DNA from: Streptomyces sp. MUM 178J
GTDB taxonomy: Bacteria > Actinomycetota > Actinomycetes > Streptomycetales > Streptomycetaceae
Assembly (NCBI RefSeq): GCF_022414575.1
Contig: NZ_JADWYQ010000018.1
Span: 46,852 to 110,851, forward strand
DNA: 64,000 nucleotides
Direction of reading: 5' to 3'
Numbering within the stretch: the stretch's first letter is position 1; each line of letters starts with the position of its first letter. Of the stretch, positions 25,796 to 34,209 are shown piece by piece. The position numbers and the translations under genes are program-made. The notes under the pieces are model-generated. The model saw only the letters and a list, made by a program, of their open reading frames with translations, was not told where the DNA came from and ran no database searches.

Positions 25796-28749
25796 TCACC
25801 TGGTACCACTCCTGGCGCGCCGCGATCCGCATCGCCCGCCGCGACGCCTGGCGCTCCAAGGGGCGCAGCTTCCTCGTCCTGGCGATGATCGCCCTGCCCA
25901 TCCTCGGGGTGAGCGCGGCCGATCTGACCCTGCGCAGCGCCGAACTGTCCACGGAGCAGAAGCTGGAGCGCTCCCTGGGCGCGGCAGACGCCCGGCTGAC
26001 CGACCCCGGTTACGGCGGCGCCCCCATCCTTCAGACGCCCAACGGGGAAAACTTCACGCCCGCCGACGACTTCGAGGACAAGCCGTACCCGGAAGGAAGC
26101 ACCGATGTCACCAAGGCGGCGCCCCAGGGCGCCAAGACCCTGAAGGACGCCACCGGTTCGGCGAAGCTGCGTACCGAACACGGCCTGCTGCACACCGAGA
26201 TACGGGAGTTGAAGGCCGCCGACCCGATGGCGAAGGGCATGCTGACGCTGGTCAACGGCCGCTTCCCGGCCGACGGCACCGAGGTCGCGGCGACCACGCA
26301 CTTCCTCGCCTCCAGCGGTCTGCAGGTCGGCTCGACGCTGAGGGCACGCGGATTTGACCGCGAGTACACGGTCGTGGGGTCGTACGAGCTCCCCGACTCG
26401 CTGAAGTCCGACCAGGTCAACGCCCTTCCCGGCGCCCTTCTTGCCCCGCTCGACAAGGCGCTGAAGGCGGACGGCCTGCCCGGCACTGGGGCCGAGGCCA
26501 GCTATCTGGTGAGCCTGCCGGGCGGTTTCACGTGGAACATGGTCAAGGAGACCAACGCCAAGGGCGTGGTGGTCCATTCGCGGGTCGTCGGCCTCGATCC
26601 CCCGGCCAAGTCGGACGTGCCGTTCTACCAGAAGAACGACTGGGGCGACTTCGGCATGAGCGCGAGCGCCAGGGCCGCCGCTCTCGCCGCGATCGGCACG
26701 GTCGTCGGTCTGGCGATGCTGGAGATCTGCCTGCTCGCCGGCCCCGCCTTCGCGGTCGGCGCGCGGCGCTCGCGCCGCCAGCTGGGTCTGGTGGGCGCCA
26801 ACGGCGGTGAACGCCGCCATGTCCGGGCCATCGTGCTGTCCGGCGGTCTGGTCATCGGCGTCGCCGCGGCGGCCGTCGGCACGGTCCTCGGGTTGGCCCT
26901 GACGTATGCGCTGCGGCCGGTGCTGGAGGAGTACATCGGCCGGCGCTTCGGCCACTTCGACATCCGTCCGCTGGAGCTGCTGGGCATCGGGCTGCTGGCC
27001 GTGCTCACGGGTCTGCTGGCCGCGATCGTGCCGGCCGTCACCTCGTCCCGGCAGACCGTGCTCGCCTCGCTCACCGGCCGGCGCGGCATACGCCGGAGCA
27101 ATCGGGTACTGCCGGTGATCGGCCTGCTGGCGACGGTGCTGGGCGCGGCGATCGCGCTGTACGGCTCGGTCTTCTCAGACCAGTTCGCCGTCGTGGCGGC
27201 CGGCAGCGCCCTCGCCGAGCTGGGCGTCGTCGCCATGACGCCCGCCCTGGTGGGCCTGTTCGGGCGCACGGGGCGGCTGCTGCCGCTCTCGCCGCGGCTG
27301 GCGCTGCGGGACGCGGTGCGCAACCGGGGCCGTACCGCGCCCGCCGTCGCGGCGGTGCTGGCCGCCGTCGCGGGTACGGTCGCCGTGGCCACATACTCGG
27401 CGAGCAGCGACGCCCAGCAGCGTGCCGAGTACAAGGCGCAGCTGCCGCATGGCGCGGTGTCTGTGATCATGGACGAGGCGGGTTCGGCGCGTGACGTGCC
27501 CGCGGTGCGCTCCTCCGTGCAGAAGCTGCTGCCCGTCGAGGTACGGGCGGACATAAGCCGGATCTCGGTCGGGAGCGCCAACTGCTCGGTGTGGGGCGGG
27601 TCCGACGGCTGCGGCACCTATGAGGTGGTCGTGCCCCCGCAGAACGAGTGTCCGCTGTGGGCGACCGACCCGGCCAACCCGGACGGCGACCCCGCGGAAC
27701 GGTTCAGCAAGGAGGAGCGCCGCAAGCTCGCCGAGGACTGGCGCTGCCAGCAGCCGGGCGGACGGGGCGTGTACGTCCCCGACGGCGTGGTGGTCGCCGA
27801 CGCGTCGCTGCTGAAGGTGCTGGAGATCGACGACCCGGCGGCGGCGAAGGCGCTGGCGGGCGGACAGGCCGTGGTCTTCGACAAGCGCTACATCGACAAG
27901 AACGGCGGCGGCGGGAACGACGACGGCAAGGACGGAACCGATGGCAGGGACGGAACCGACGACGGGACGGACGAGGGCGGGACGGACGAGGGCGGGACGG
28001 TCCGGATCAAGCTGATCACGGACACGGAGGCTGCGGGCAACGCGTTCGACGAGGGCAGGGAGGCGCCGGGCGAGATCAAGTCGTTCCGTGTCCATCGGGC
28101 GGCGGACGACGTCGACGCCTACGGCCTGTCGGTGATCGTGCCGCCTGCCGCGGCCAAGGCGGCCGGGCTCACGACCTTGCCGCTGGGTGCGTACTACTCC
28201 ACCGACTCGCTGCCGAGCACCGAGCAGCGCCAGCGGCTGGAGGGCGAGCTCGACAAGACCGGATCGTCGGTGATGCTCCATATCGAGGAGGGCTACACCA
28301 GCGAGAACAGCATCATCCTGCTGGCGCTGACCGTCTTCGCCGGACTGATCACCATCGGCGCGGCGGGCATCGCGACCGGTCTTGCGCAGGCCGACGCGGA
28401 GGCCGATCTGAAAACGCTCGCGGCGGTCGGGGCGCCCCCGCGGGTGCGGCGGACGCTCAGCGGCTTCCAGTGCGGCGTGGTGGCGGCGATGGGTGTGCTG
28501 CTCGGATCGGCAGCCGGTGTGCTGCCGGCGATCGGGCTGCGGCTCGCCGAGCGGCGCGAGCAGCTCAAGTGGTACCAGGAGGCGCTGGACAACGGCTGGG
28601 GCGGTCTCGCCTCGGATCCGCATGTGCCGGTCGTCATCCCCTGGGCGACGCTGGCGGCACTCCTGGTCGCCGTCCCGGTGGGCGCGGCCCTACTGGCCGC
28701 GCTGGTCACCCGCTCGCGCGGCGCACTCGCCCGCCGCGAGACTGCCTGA
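25792..28749 (+). CDS. FtsX-like permease, 985 aa
   Basis: Membrane partner of the ABC ATPase. It has an N-terminal helix (about 20-38), a large external region (45-285), a first FtsX domain with several helices (about 295-440), a second block of helices (440-560), a second external region with cysteines (NCSVWGGSDGCGTYE) and a C-terminal FtsX domain (AAGIATGLAQADAEADLKTL onward, about 840-980). A Gly/Asp-rich run (GGGGNDDGKDGTDGRDGTD) in the second external region is low complexity. GTG start overlaps the ATPase stop. A degenerate parS-like sequence lies inside (26525-26538). Confidence 0.9.
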   Translation: MITWYHSWRAAIRIARRDAWRSKGRSFLVLAMIALPILGVSAADLTLRSAELSTEQKLERSLGAADARLTDPGYGGAPILQTPNGENFTPADDFEDKPYPEGSTDVTKAAPQGAKTLKDATGSAKLRTEHGLLHTEIRELKAADPMAKGMLTLVNGRFPADGTEVAATTHFLASSGLQVGSTLRARGFDREYTVVGSYELPDSLKSDQVNALPGALLAPLDKALKADGLPGTGAEASYLVSLPGGFTWNMVKETNAKGVVVHSRVVGLDPPAKSDVPFYQKNDWGDFGMSASARAAALAAIGTVVGLAMLEICLLAGPAFAVGARRSRRQLGLVGANGGERRHVRAIVLSGGLVIGVAAAAVGTVLGLALTYALRPVLEEYIGRRFGHFDIRPLELLGIGLLAVLTGLLAAIVPAVTSSRQTVLASLTGRRGIRRSNRVLPVIGLLATVLGAAIALYGSVFSDQFAVVAAGSALAELGVVAMTPALVGLFGRTGRLLPLSPRLALRDAVRNRGRTAPAVAAVLAAVAGTVAVATYSASSDAQQRAEYKAQLPHGAVSVIMDEAGSARDVPAVRSSVQKLLPVEVRADISRISVGSANCSVWGGSDGCGTYEVVVPPQNECPLWATDPANPDGDPAERFSKEERRKLAEDWRCQQPGGRGVYVPDGVVVADASLLKVLEIDDPAAAKALAGGQAVVFDKRYIDKNGGGGNDDGKDGTDGRDGTDDGTDEGGTDEGGTVRIKLITDTEAAGNAFDEGREAPGEIKSFRVHRAADDVDAYGLSVIVPPAAAKAAGLTTLPLGAYYSTDSLPSTEQRQRLEGELDKTGSSVMLHIEEGYTSENSIILLALTVFAGLITIGAAGIATGLAQADAEADLKTLAAVGAPPRVRRTLSGFQCGVVAAMGVLLGSAAGVLPAIGLRLAERREQLKWYQEALDNGWGGLASDPHVPVVIPWATLAALLVAVPVGAALLAALVTRSRGALARRETA
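26525..26538. other. parS-like site, one mismatch, in FtsX gene
   Basis: GTTTCACGTGGAAC differs from the 14-base actinomycete parS core GTTTCACGTGAAAC at one base. It is inside a coding region, in frame as Gly-Phe-Thr-Trp-Asn. Possibly a weak ParB-binding site; chance is also possible. Confidence 0.45.
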
Positions 28750-28760
28750 GGGCCCTGTAC

Positions 28761-28797
28761 GCCCCCGGAGGAGGGTGGATCACTCTCTTCCGGGGGC
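28761..28797. terminator. hairpin terminator after FtsX permease
   Basis: GCCCCCGGAGGAG (28761-28773) pairs with CTCTTCCGGGGGC (28785-28797) with one mismatch and an 11-base loop. It separates the ABC operon from bpa. Confidence 0.75.
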
Positions 28798-28836
28798 ACA
28801 CCGTGTGCAGACATGCTGGTGCGAGAGAATGGCGGC

Positions 28837-29379
28837 ATGGAGATGCCGAGGAATGAACGGTCGCAGGAGAGTCCGCACGTCCTGGTAGTGGGCCAGGACG
28901 GCATGGCGCTCGGCGGCGGTGACACCGATGACGAGTCCCGCGAGATCCCGGTCACGGACATGGTCGAGCAGCCTGCGAAGGTCATGCGCATCGGCAGCAT
29001 GATCAAGCAGCTGCTCGAGGAAGTCCGCGCGGCTCCTCTGGACGAAGCCAGCCGGGCCCGTCTGAAGGCGATCCACGCCGGCTCCATCAAGGAGCTGGAG
29101 GATGGCCTCGCCCCCGAGCTGGTCGAGGAGCTCGAACGCCTCTCCCTTCCCTTCACCGAGGGCACGGTCCCCACCGAGGCGGAACTGCGCATCGCGCAGG
29201 CCCAGTTGGTGGGCTGGCTGGAGGGCCTCTTCCACGGGATCCAGACCACGCTGTTCGCCCAGCAGATGGCCGCCCGCGCCCAACTGGAACAGATGCGCCG
29301 CGCGCTCCCCCCGGGCGTCCACCACGAGGACGACGAACCCCACCCCCACACCTCGGCCCGCTCGGGCCCGTACCTCTGA
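28837..29379 (+). CDS. bpa: bacterial proteasome activator Bpa (PafE)
   Basis: 180-residue ATP-independent proteasome activator of the DUF2587 family. The conserved part 'REIPVTDMVEQPAKVMRIGS' to 'FAQQMAARAQLEQMRRALP' forms the four-helix ring protein; the extreme C-terminus GPYL fits the GQYL-type motif that docks in the 20S core pockets. The Pro in place of Gln in this tetrapeptide is common in Streptomyces by memory. Start ATG 28837 (MEMPRNERS) chosen; an in-frame ATG at 28813 would add eight residues. Single gene; Pup/proteasome genes are not in this window. Confidence 0.9.
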   Translation: MEMPRNERSQESPHVLVVGQDGMALGGGDTDDESREIPVTDMVEQPAKVMRIGSMIKQLLEEVRAAPLDEASRARLKAIHAGSIKELEDGLAPELVEELERLSLPFTEGTVPTEAELRIAQAQLVGWLEGLFHGIQTTLFAQQMAARAQLEQMRRALPPGVHHEDDEPHPHTSARSGPYL

Positions 29380-29428
29380 CCCCTGCCGGGAGGGACCACA
29401 CGCACCCGGCCCCTCCCGGCCCCGCCCA

Positions 29429-29471
29429 CCCCCGGGGAAGACCACTGCATCCGGGGGCTGCGGGCAGCCCC
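29429..29471. terminator. two-way hairpin between bpa and quinone oxidoreductase
   Basis: CCCCCGG (29429-29435) pairs with CCGGGGG (29451-29457), and GGGGCTG (29454-29460) alternatively pairs with CAGCCCC (29465-29471). Both genes end here from opposite sides. Confidence 0.6.
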
Positions 29472-29473
29472 GT

Positions 29474-30454
29474 CTACTCCGCCACCAGCAGCACCTTGCC
29501 CACATGCGCACCGGAGTCCAGCACCCGGTGCCCCTCTCCCGCGTCCCGCAATCGCACGGCGCGGTCCACCACCGCCCGCACGCGCCCCGCCTCGATCAGC
29601 GGCCACACATGCTCCCGCACCGCCGCCACGATCGCCGCCTTCTCCCCCAGCGGCCGCCCCCGCAAGGACGTCGCCGTGATCGCCCCCCGTTTCCTCAGCA
29701 GCGCGCCCAGGTTCAGCTCGCCCTTGACCCCGCCCTGAAGGCCGATCACCGCCAACCGCCCGTTGACCGCCAGCGCCTTCACATTCCGGTCCAGATACTT
29801 CGCACCGACGATGTCGAGGATCACATCCGCCCCGGCCCCGTCCGTCGCTTTGCGGAGCTCCGCGACGAAGTCCTGCTCCCGGTAGTCGATCAGAACGTCC
29901 GCGCCCAGCTCCGCGCACCGCGCCAGCTTCTCGGGCCCGCCCGCCGTCACCGCGACGCGCGCACCCACCGCCTTGGCCAGTTGGACGGCCATCGTTCCGA
30001 TGCCGCTCGCACCACCGTGCACCAGCAGCGTCTCACCCGGCCGCAAATGCGCGATCATGAACACGTTCGACCACACCGTCGCGGTGACCTCCGGCAGCGC
30101 CGCCGCCGTCACCAGGTCCATGCCCTGCGGCACCGGCAGCAGCTGCCCCGCCGGCACGGCGACCTTCTCCGCATAGCCGCCGCCCGCCAGCAGCGCGCAC
30201 ACCTCATCGCCGACCGCCCACCCGGACACCCCGGGCCCGACGGCCGCGATCCGGCCGGAACACTCAAGGCCGGGGTACGGGGAGGCGCCGGGCGGCGGGT
30301 CGTAGTACCCCTGCCGTTGCAGCAGATCCGCCCGGTTCACCGCACTCGCGGCGACATCGACAAGCACCTCGCCCTCGCCTGCCGCCGGATCGGGCACCTC
30401 CGCCCAGATCAGCGCCTCGGGACCGCCGGGTTGGGGAATCGTGATCGCATGCAT
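29474..30454 (-). CDS. NAD(P)H-quinone oxidoreductase (zinc-free MDR type)
   Basis: 326 residues of the medium-chain dehydrogenase/reductase superfamily, quinone oxidoreductase branch. The N-terminal GroES-like domain has NRADLLQRQGYYDPPPGASPYPGLECSG, and the NADPH-binding Rossmann motif is VHGGASGIGTMAVQLAKA. The catalytic-zinc ligands of alcohol dehydrogenases are absent, as expected. Start ATG 30454 is 10 bases after the ion-channel stop, making it the last gene of a leftward run. It probably reduces quinones or enones using NADPH. Confidence 0.92.
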   Translation of the reverse strand: MHAITIPQPGGPEALIWAEVPDPAAGEGEVLVDVAASAVNRADLLQRQGYYDPPPGASPYPGLECSGRIAAVGPGVSGWAVGDEVCALLAGGGYAEKVAVPAGQLLPVPQGMDLVTAAALPEVTATVWSNVFMIAHLRPGETLLVHGGASGIGTMAVQLAKAVGARVAVTAGGPEKLARCAELGADVLIDYREQDFVAELRKATDGAGADVILDIVGAKYLDRNVKALAVNGRLAVIGLQGGVKGELNLGALLRKRGAITATSLRGRPLGEKAAIVAAVREHVWPLIEAGRVRAVVDRAVRLRDAGEGHRVLDSGAHVGKVLLVAE

Positions 30455-30464
30455 GGCGGCGAGG

Positions 30465-31544
30465 CTACTCTTGCGGCTCCACGGTCGTGTCGTTCGCGGC
30501 GCGCACAATCGTGATCAGGCGGTCCGTGAGCTGCAGGGGACTGGCCGCCGGATCGTCGTAGCCCAGCAGCCGGTGGCCTCTGAGCACGCTCACCACCAGA
30601 TCGTCCGTCTCCCGTACGCTCCGGCCCACTTCGGCCTTTATCACCGGCCGTTCCACAAGATCGAGTCCGCTGCCCTGCTGGATGAGATCCTCCATCAGCG
30701 TGCCCGCACTGGGGCTCAGCACCGACAGGCCCAGCAGCCGGCCCGCCGCGCTCGCGCTGGTGATGACCGCGTCCGCCCCGGACTGGCGCAGCAGCGGCGC
30801 GTTCTCCTCTTCCCGCACCGCCGCGACGATCTTCGCCCCGCGGTTGAGCTGACGCGCCGTCAGGGCAACCAGCACCGCCGTGTCGTCCCGCTGTGTGGCG
30901 ATCACGATCTGACGCGCCTTCTGCACCTCGGCACGCAGCAGCACATCACTGCGTGTCGCATCCCCGATGACGCCGACATACCCTTCGGCGTTCGCTGTGT
31001 CGATCACCTTGCTGCTGGGGTCGACGACGATGATCTGTTCCTTCTTCAGCCCTGTGGCCGTCAACGTCCTGATCGCCGAACGGCCCTTGGTGCCGAATCC
31101 GACGATCACCGTGTGATCTCGCAAGCGCTGCCTCCAGCGGTTCAGCCGCCACTCCTCCCGGGTCCGCTCGGTGAGGACCTCAAGAGTGGTGCCGACCAGA
31201 ATGATCAGAAAAAGCACGCGCAGCGGAGTCACCAACAGCACATTGGTGAGCCTCGCCGCCTCGCTGACGGGCGCGATGTCCCCGTAGCCGGTGGTGGAGA
31301 GCGTGACCGTCGCGTAGTAGACGCAGTCGAGGAAGTCGACGGAGCCGTCTGCGCTGTCGGTGTAGCCGTCCCGGTCGAGCCAGGTGATCAGCACTGTCAG
31401 CATAAGGACGCCGAGAGCCATCAGCAGCCGCTTGGCAACCTGCCGAAGCGGCTGCTCGACAACCCTGCGGGGGAGTTTCACCCGACTGGTGATCAGTCGC
31501 TCTTCCGCCTGCCGGGCCATGGCGTCCTGACCGGGAAGTTTCAC
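30465..31544 (-). CDS. potassium channel with TrkA-N (RCK) domain
   Basis: 359 residues. Two membrane helices (RLLMALGVLMLTVLITWL and LTNVLLVTPLRVLFLIILVG) bracket a pore helix and selectivity filter TLSTTGYGDIAP; then a Rossmann RCK domain (VIVGFGTKGRSAIRTLTATG, Asp in VVDPSSK) and a C-terminal TrkA-C-like region. This is a Kch/MthK-like gated K+ channel. The GTG at 31544 has AAGGAGG nine bases upstream and overlaps the MoeA stop by GTGA; the earlier in-frame GTG (31553) abuts that ribosome site. The start codon lies within a parS sequence. Confidence 0.92.
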   Translation of the reverse strand: MKLPGQDAMARQAEERLITSRVKLPRRVVEQPLRQVAKRLLMALGVLMLTVLITWLDRDGYTDSADGSVDFLDCVYYATVTLSTTGYGDIAPVSEAARLTNVLLVTPLRVLFLIILVGTTLEVLTERTREEWRLNRWRQRLRDHTVIVGFGTKGRSAIRTLTATGLKKEQIIVVDPSSKVIDTANAEGYVGVIGDATRSDVLLRAEVQKARQIVIATQRDDTAVLVALTARQLNRGAKIVAAVREEENAPLLRQSGADAVITSASAAGRLLGLSVLSPSAGTLMEDLIQQGSGLDLVERPVIKAEVGRSVRETDDLVVSVLRGHRLLGYDDPAASPLQLTDRLITIVRAANDTTVEPQE

Positions 31545-31551
31545 GTGAAAC
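31538..31551. other. parS: parS centromere-like site
   Basis: GTTTCACGTGAAAC is the exact 14-base parS core bound by ParB in Streptomyces; with flanks (A...A) it matches the 16-base Bacillus consensus at 15 positions. It covers the stop of the MoeA-like gene and the start of the channel gene. Streptomyces chromosomes carry about 20 such sites clustered near oriC, so this supports an origin-proximal location. Confidence 0.88.
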
Positions 31552-33145
31552 ACCCTCCTTCGCCGGTCCCGGCCGTCCAGGGCAGGTCAAGGACCTCCAG
31601 CATGTCTCCCGGACGCGCACCGCCCGGCCTGACCACGGCCAGCCCGTCCGCACCCGCGATGCCCCGCAGCATGGCCGGCCCGTTGTAGTGCAACGGCACC
31701 AACCGGTCGTCCCGGTGGACGACTGGCACCAGCCGGGTGTCGTACGGATGTCCATGCACCGCGTCACGGACGGGAGCACTGTACGGGAGGGAGGCGGGGC
31801 GGCCGGCCAGCCCCCGGAGCAGCGGTTCGGCGAGTGTCAGCAGCCCGGAGACGGCGGCCAGCGGGTTCCCCGGCAGCCCCACCAGATAGCGGGCCCGCCC
31901 ACCGGCGTCGCCGGACGCGGCGAGGCGGGCCAGCAGCATGGGATGCCCGGGGCGTACGGCGACGGAGTCCACCAGCAGCTCCGCGCCGGCCTTCCGCAGG
32001 ACGGGGTGGACATGGTCGACGGGGCCGGCGGCGGTGCCGCCCGTGGTGAGCACCAGGTCAGCCGCGGAGCCCGTGACCGCCTTGTGAAGAGCCTCCGCGT
32101 CATCGCCGAGGCGGCGGGCGGCCGTCACCTCGGCGCCCAGGGTCCGCAGCCAGGGACCGAGCATGGGCCCCAGCGCATCGCGGATCAGCCCGTCGTGGGG
32201 GAGTCCGGAGCTGAGCAGCTCATCGCCGAGGACGAGCACCTCGACACGGGGCCGGGGCACGAGGGGCAGCGCGTCGTACCCCGCGGCGGCGGCCAGCCCC
32301 ACCACGGCGGGGGTGACGGCGACGCCGGCTGACAGCAGCTGATCGCCGATGCGGCACTCCTGGCCGCGGGGCCGGATGTCCTGCCCGGGAACCACCGGAC
32401 GCAGGGCGTGCAGCTGCCGCTTGCCGGGCCCGATGCGGGCATGCTCACTGCGGATCACGGCAGTGGCGTCGTGGGGGATGCGTGCACCGGTCGCGATGCG
32501 CACGGCGGAGCCGTCGGGCAGTGCAGGCGCACGGCCGGCGTCCTGGCCCGCGAGGACCGAGTCCCCTTCGCGGACGGTCCAGGGGCCCGGACCTGCGACC
32601 GCCCAGCCGTCCATGGCGGAGGTGTCGAACGACGGCAGGTCGCAGAGCGCGGGCAGCGGCTCGGCGAGCACCTGCCCGAGCGCTTCGTCCAGGGCCGTTC
32701 GACGGGTGCGGGGCGGGGCGCTGCGCCCGAGCCTGGCGGCGAGGGCACGGGCGTCGGGCCACGGGGTGGCCTGGTGCCCGCCGGAGCCGCCAGGAACGCC
32801 TCGGGCGGCTCCGTGGCCCTGTTCCTGCACCGTGTGTCCTGTGCGGCCCGCATCGCCCGGCAGGCCCTGCTGTCCGGGCCGTCCGGGCTGTCCGGGCTGC
32901 CGTGCGTTCCGGCCGACGAGTGCGAGGGCGTCGGCGACGCCGTCGATGTCCTGGGAGACGTCCTGCGCGGCGTCGCGGGTGACGTCCTCGGCGACGTCCT
33001 GAGCTGCCTCGTGAGCGACGCTCCGAGCTGCGTCGTGGGCATCCTCAGGCGCGTCCGGGGCTGCGCTGTCACCTCGTACGTCCCGGGCCTCGGCGCCCTC
33101 GCCGTGCCCGGCGTCGGCACGGTTCCTGTGGTCGTTCCCGGTCAT
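31541..33145 (-). CDS. molybdopterin molybdotransferase MoeA-like protein with long N-terminal extension
   Basis: 534 residues. Residues about 130-530 match MoeA, which inserts molybdate into molybdopterin: LPSFDTSAMDGWAVAG, RIATGARIPHDATAVIRSE, VLVLGDELLS, LVLTTGGTAAGPVDHVHPVL and LVGLPGNPLAAVSGLLTLAEP. The first about 125 residues are extra: an Asp/Ala amphipathic stretch (HEAAQDVAEDVTRDAAQDVS) and a Gly/Pro/Gln collagen-like stretch (QPGQPGRPGQQGLPGD). In the MPT motif the usual 'TTGGVSVG(E/D)YD' reads TTGGTAAGPVDH, so activity may be altered. ATG 33145 overlaps the MobA-fusion stop by ATGA. Confidence 0.88.
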   Translation of the reverse strand: MTGNDHRNRADAGHGEGAEARDVRGDSAAPDAPEDAHDAARSVAHEAAQDVAEDVTRDAAQDVSQDIDGVADALALVGRNARQPGQPGRPGQQGLPGDAGRTGHTVQEQGHGAARGVPGGSGGHQATPWPDARALAARLGRSAPPRTRRTALDEALGQVLAEPLPALCDLPSFDTSAMDGWAVAGPGPWTVREGDSVLAGQDAGRAPALPDGSAVRIATGARIPHDATAVIRSEHARIGPGKRQLHALRPVVPGQDIRPRGQECRIGDQLLSAGVAVTPAVVGLAAAAGYDALPLVPRPRVEVLVLGDELLSSGLPHDGLIRDALGPMLGPWLRTLGAEVTAARRLGDDAEALHKAVTGSAADLVLTTGGTAAGPVDHVHPVLRKAGAELLVDSVAVRPGHPMLLARLAASGDAGGRARYLVGLPGNPLAAVSGLLTLAEPLLRGLAGRPASLPYSAPVRDAVHGHPYDTRLVPVVHRDDRLVPLHYNGPAMLRGIAGADGLAVVRPGGARPGDMLEVLDLPWTAGTGEGGCFT

Positions 33146-34134
33146 CCTGCGTCGGCCCCGCTCTCACGGCCTGCCGCACCCTCCGCGCTCTCGGCACCCT
33201 CCGCGCCCTCCGCGCTCTCGGCACCCTCGGCGCTCTCGGCGGTCTCGGCGGTCTCGGCGGTCTCGGCGGTCTCGGCCGCCCACCGTGCGGCGAGTGCGGC
33301 GGTCTTGCGCACAGCCTCCGCGACCGCCTGCGCACTGCCGTCGCCCGCCTGGGCCGCCGCATATCCCACCAGGAACGTGGTGAGCGGAGCAGCGGGGCGG
33401 GCGACGCCGTGCGCGGCGTCACGGGCGAGGTCGAGCAGAGCCTTCACGTCGACGTCGAGTTCGACGTCCAGCTCGTCCTTGACTGCGGTGATCCATTCGT
33501 CCAGCACGCTCCCATGCTCCCTGATGCGGGCCCGGGCTGCGGCAACGTCCTCCCAGGTGTCGCAGTCGAAGGAGGCCGACGACTCGGCGTCGATCCGGGC
33601 GAGATGAAGTTCCTGAGTCAACAGACGCAGCGGAAGCCCGGAGAGATGCCCGTGTTCGGCGGCGAGCAGGGCTATCTCCCGGCGGAGCGGCTCCGCGCGG
33701 TAGACGGCCGCCAGTGGCTGGTCGCGCCCCTCGGGATCGGTGAGGAGCGCTCCCTCGCGCCCGCTCGCCCCCAAGGCGTCGAGCAGCCGCCGTACCGTTT
33801 CCGCACCGAGGAAGGGAAGATCGGCGGAGAGCACCAGCACCACCTCGGCCTCCGTACGCCGCACCCCGGCGGCGAGCGCGGCCAGCGGGCCGCCGCCGGG
33901 CGGCTCCTCCCGCGTCCAGAGCACGGGGCGGGCCGTGGCCCTGCGCCCGCCCACGACGACGGTGCGCCCTGCTCCCCGGCACGCGGTCAGCACCCGGTCC
34001 AGGAGAGCGCGCCCGCCCACGCTCACGGCCGGTTTGTCCGCGCCGCCGAGCCGCCTGGCCGCGCCTCCGGCGAGGACGACGGCGTCATACGCGGGGGGCA
34101 CGGGGGACACGGGGTGCGAGGCGTTGACGGTCAC
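33142..34134 (-). CDS. MobA-like NTP transferase fused to DUF6457
   Basis: 330 residues. N-terminal part (about 10-205) is a MobA/MoCF nucleotidyltransferase: VVLAGGAARRLGGADKPAV (nucleotide loop), VLVLSADLPFLGAETVRRLL (metal-binding Asp), and DQPLAAVYR. Residues about 215-290 (LDEWITAVKDELDVELDVDV and following) are the DUF6457 domain often found next to or fused to MobA in actinomycetes. The tail is an ETAETAE/SAEGAE repeat. GTG 34134 was chosen because CATACT lies at -10 for a leaderless mRNA. With MoeA next to it, a role in molybdenum cofactor dinucleotide formation is likely. Confidence 0.87.
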   Translation of the reverse strand: MTVNASHPVSPVPPAYDAVVLAGGAARRLGGADKPAVSVGGRALLDRVLTACRGAGRTVVVGGRRATARPVLWTREEPPGGGPLAALAAGVRRTEAEVVLVLSADLPFLGAETVRRLLDALGASGREGALLTDPEGRDQPLAAVYRAEPLRREIALLAAEHGHLSGLPLRLLTQELHLARIDAESSASFDCDTWEDVAAARARIREHGSVLDEWITAVKDELDVELDVDVKALLDLARDAAHGVARPAAPLTTFLVGYAAAQAGDGSAQAVAEAVRKTAALAARWAAETAETAETAETAESAEGAESAEGAEGAESAEGAAGRESGADAG

Positions 34135-34209
34135 CCCGATAAGTATGGTCCCCGATCGCCCCGCCGTGGACCCCTGTGGATCTCTCACAGCCCGCAGGCG
34201 GGCTGTGAG

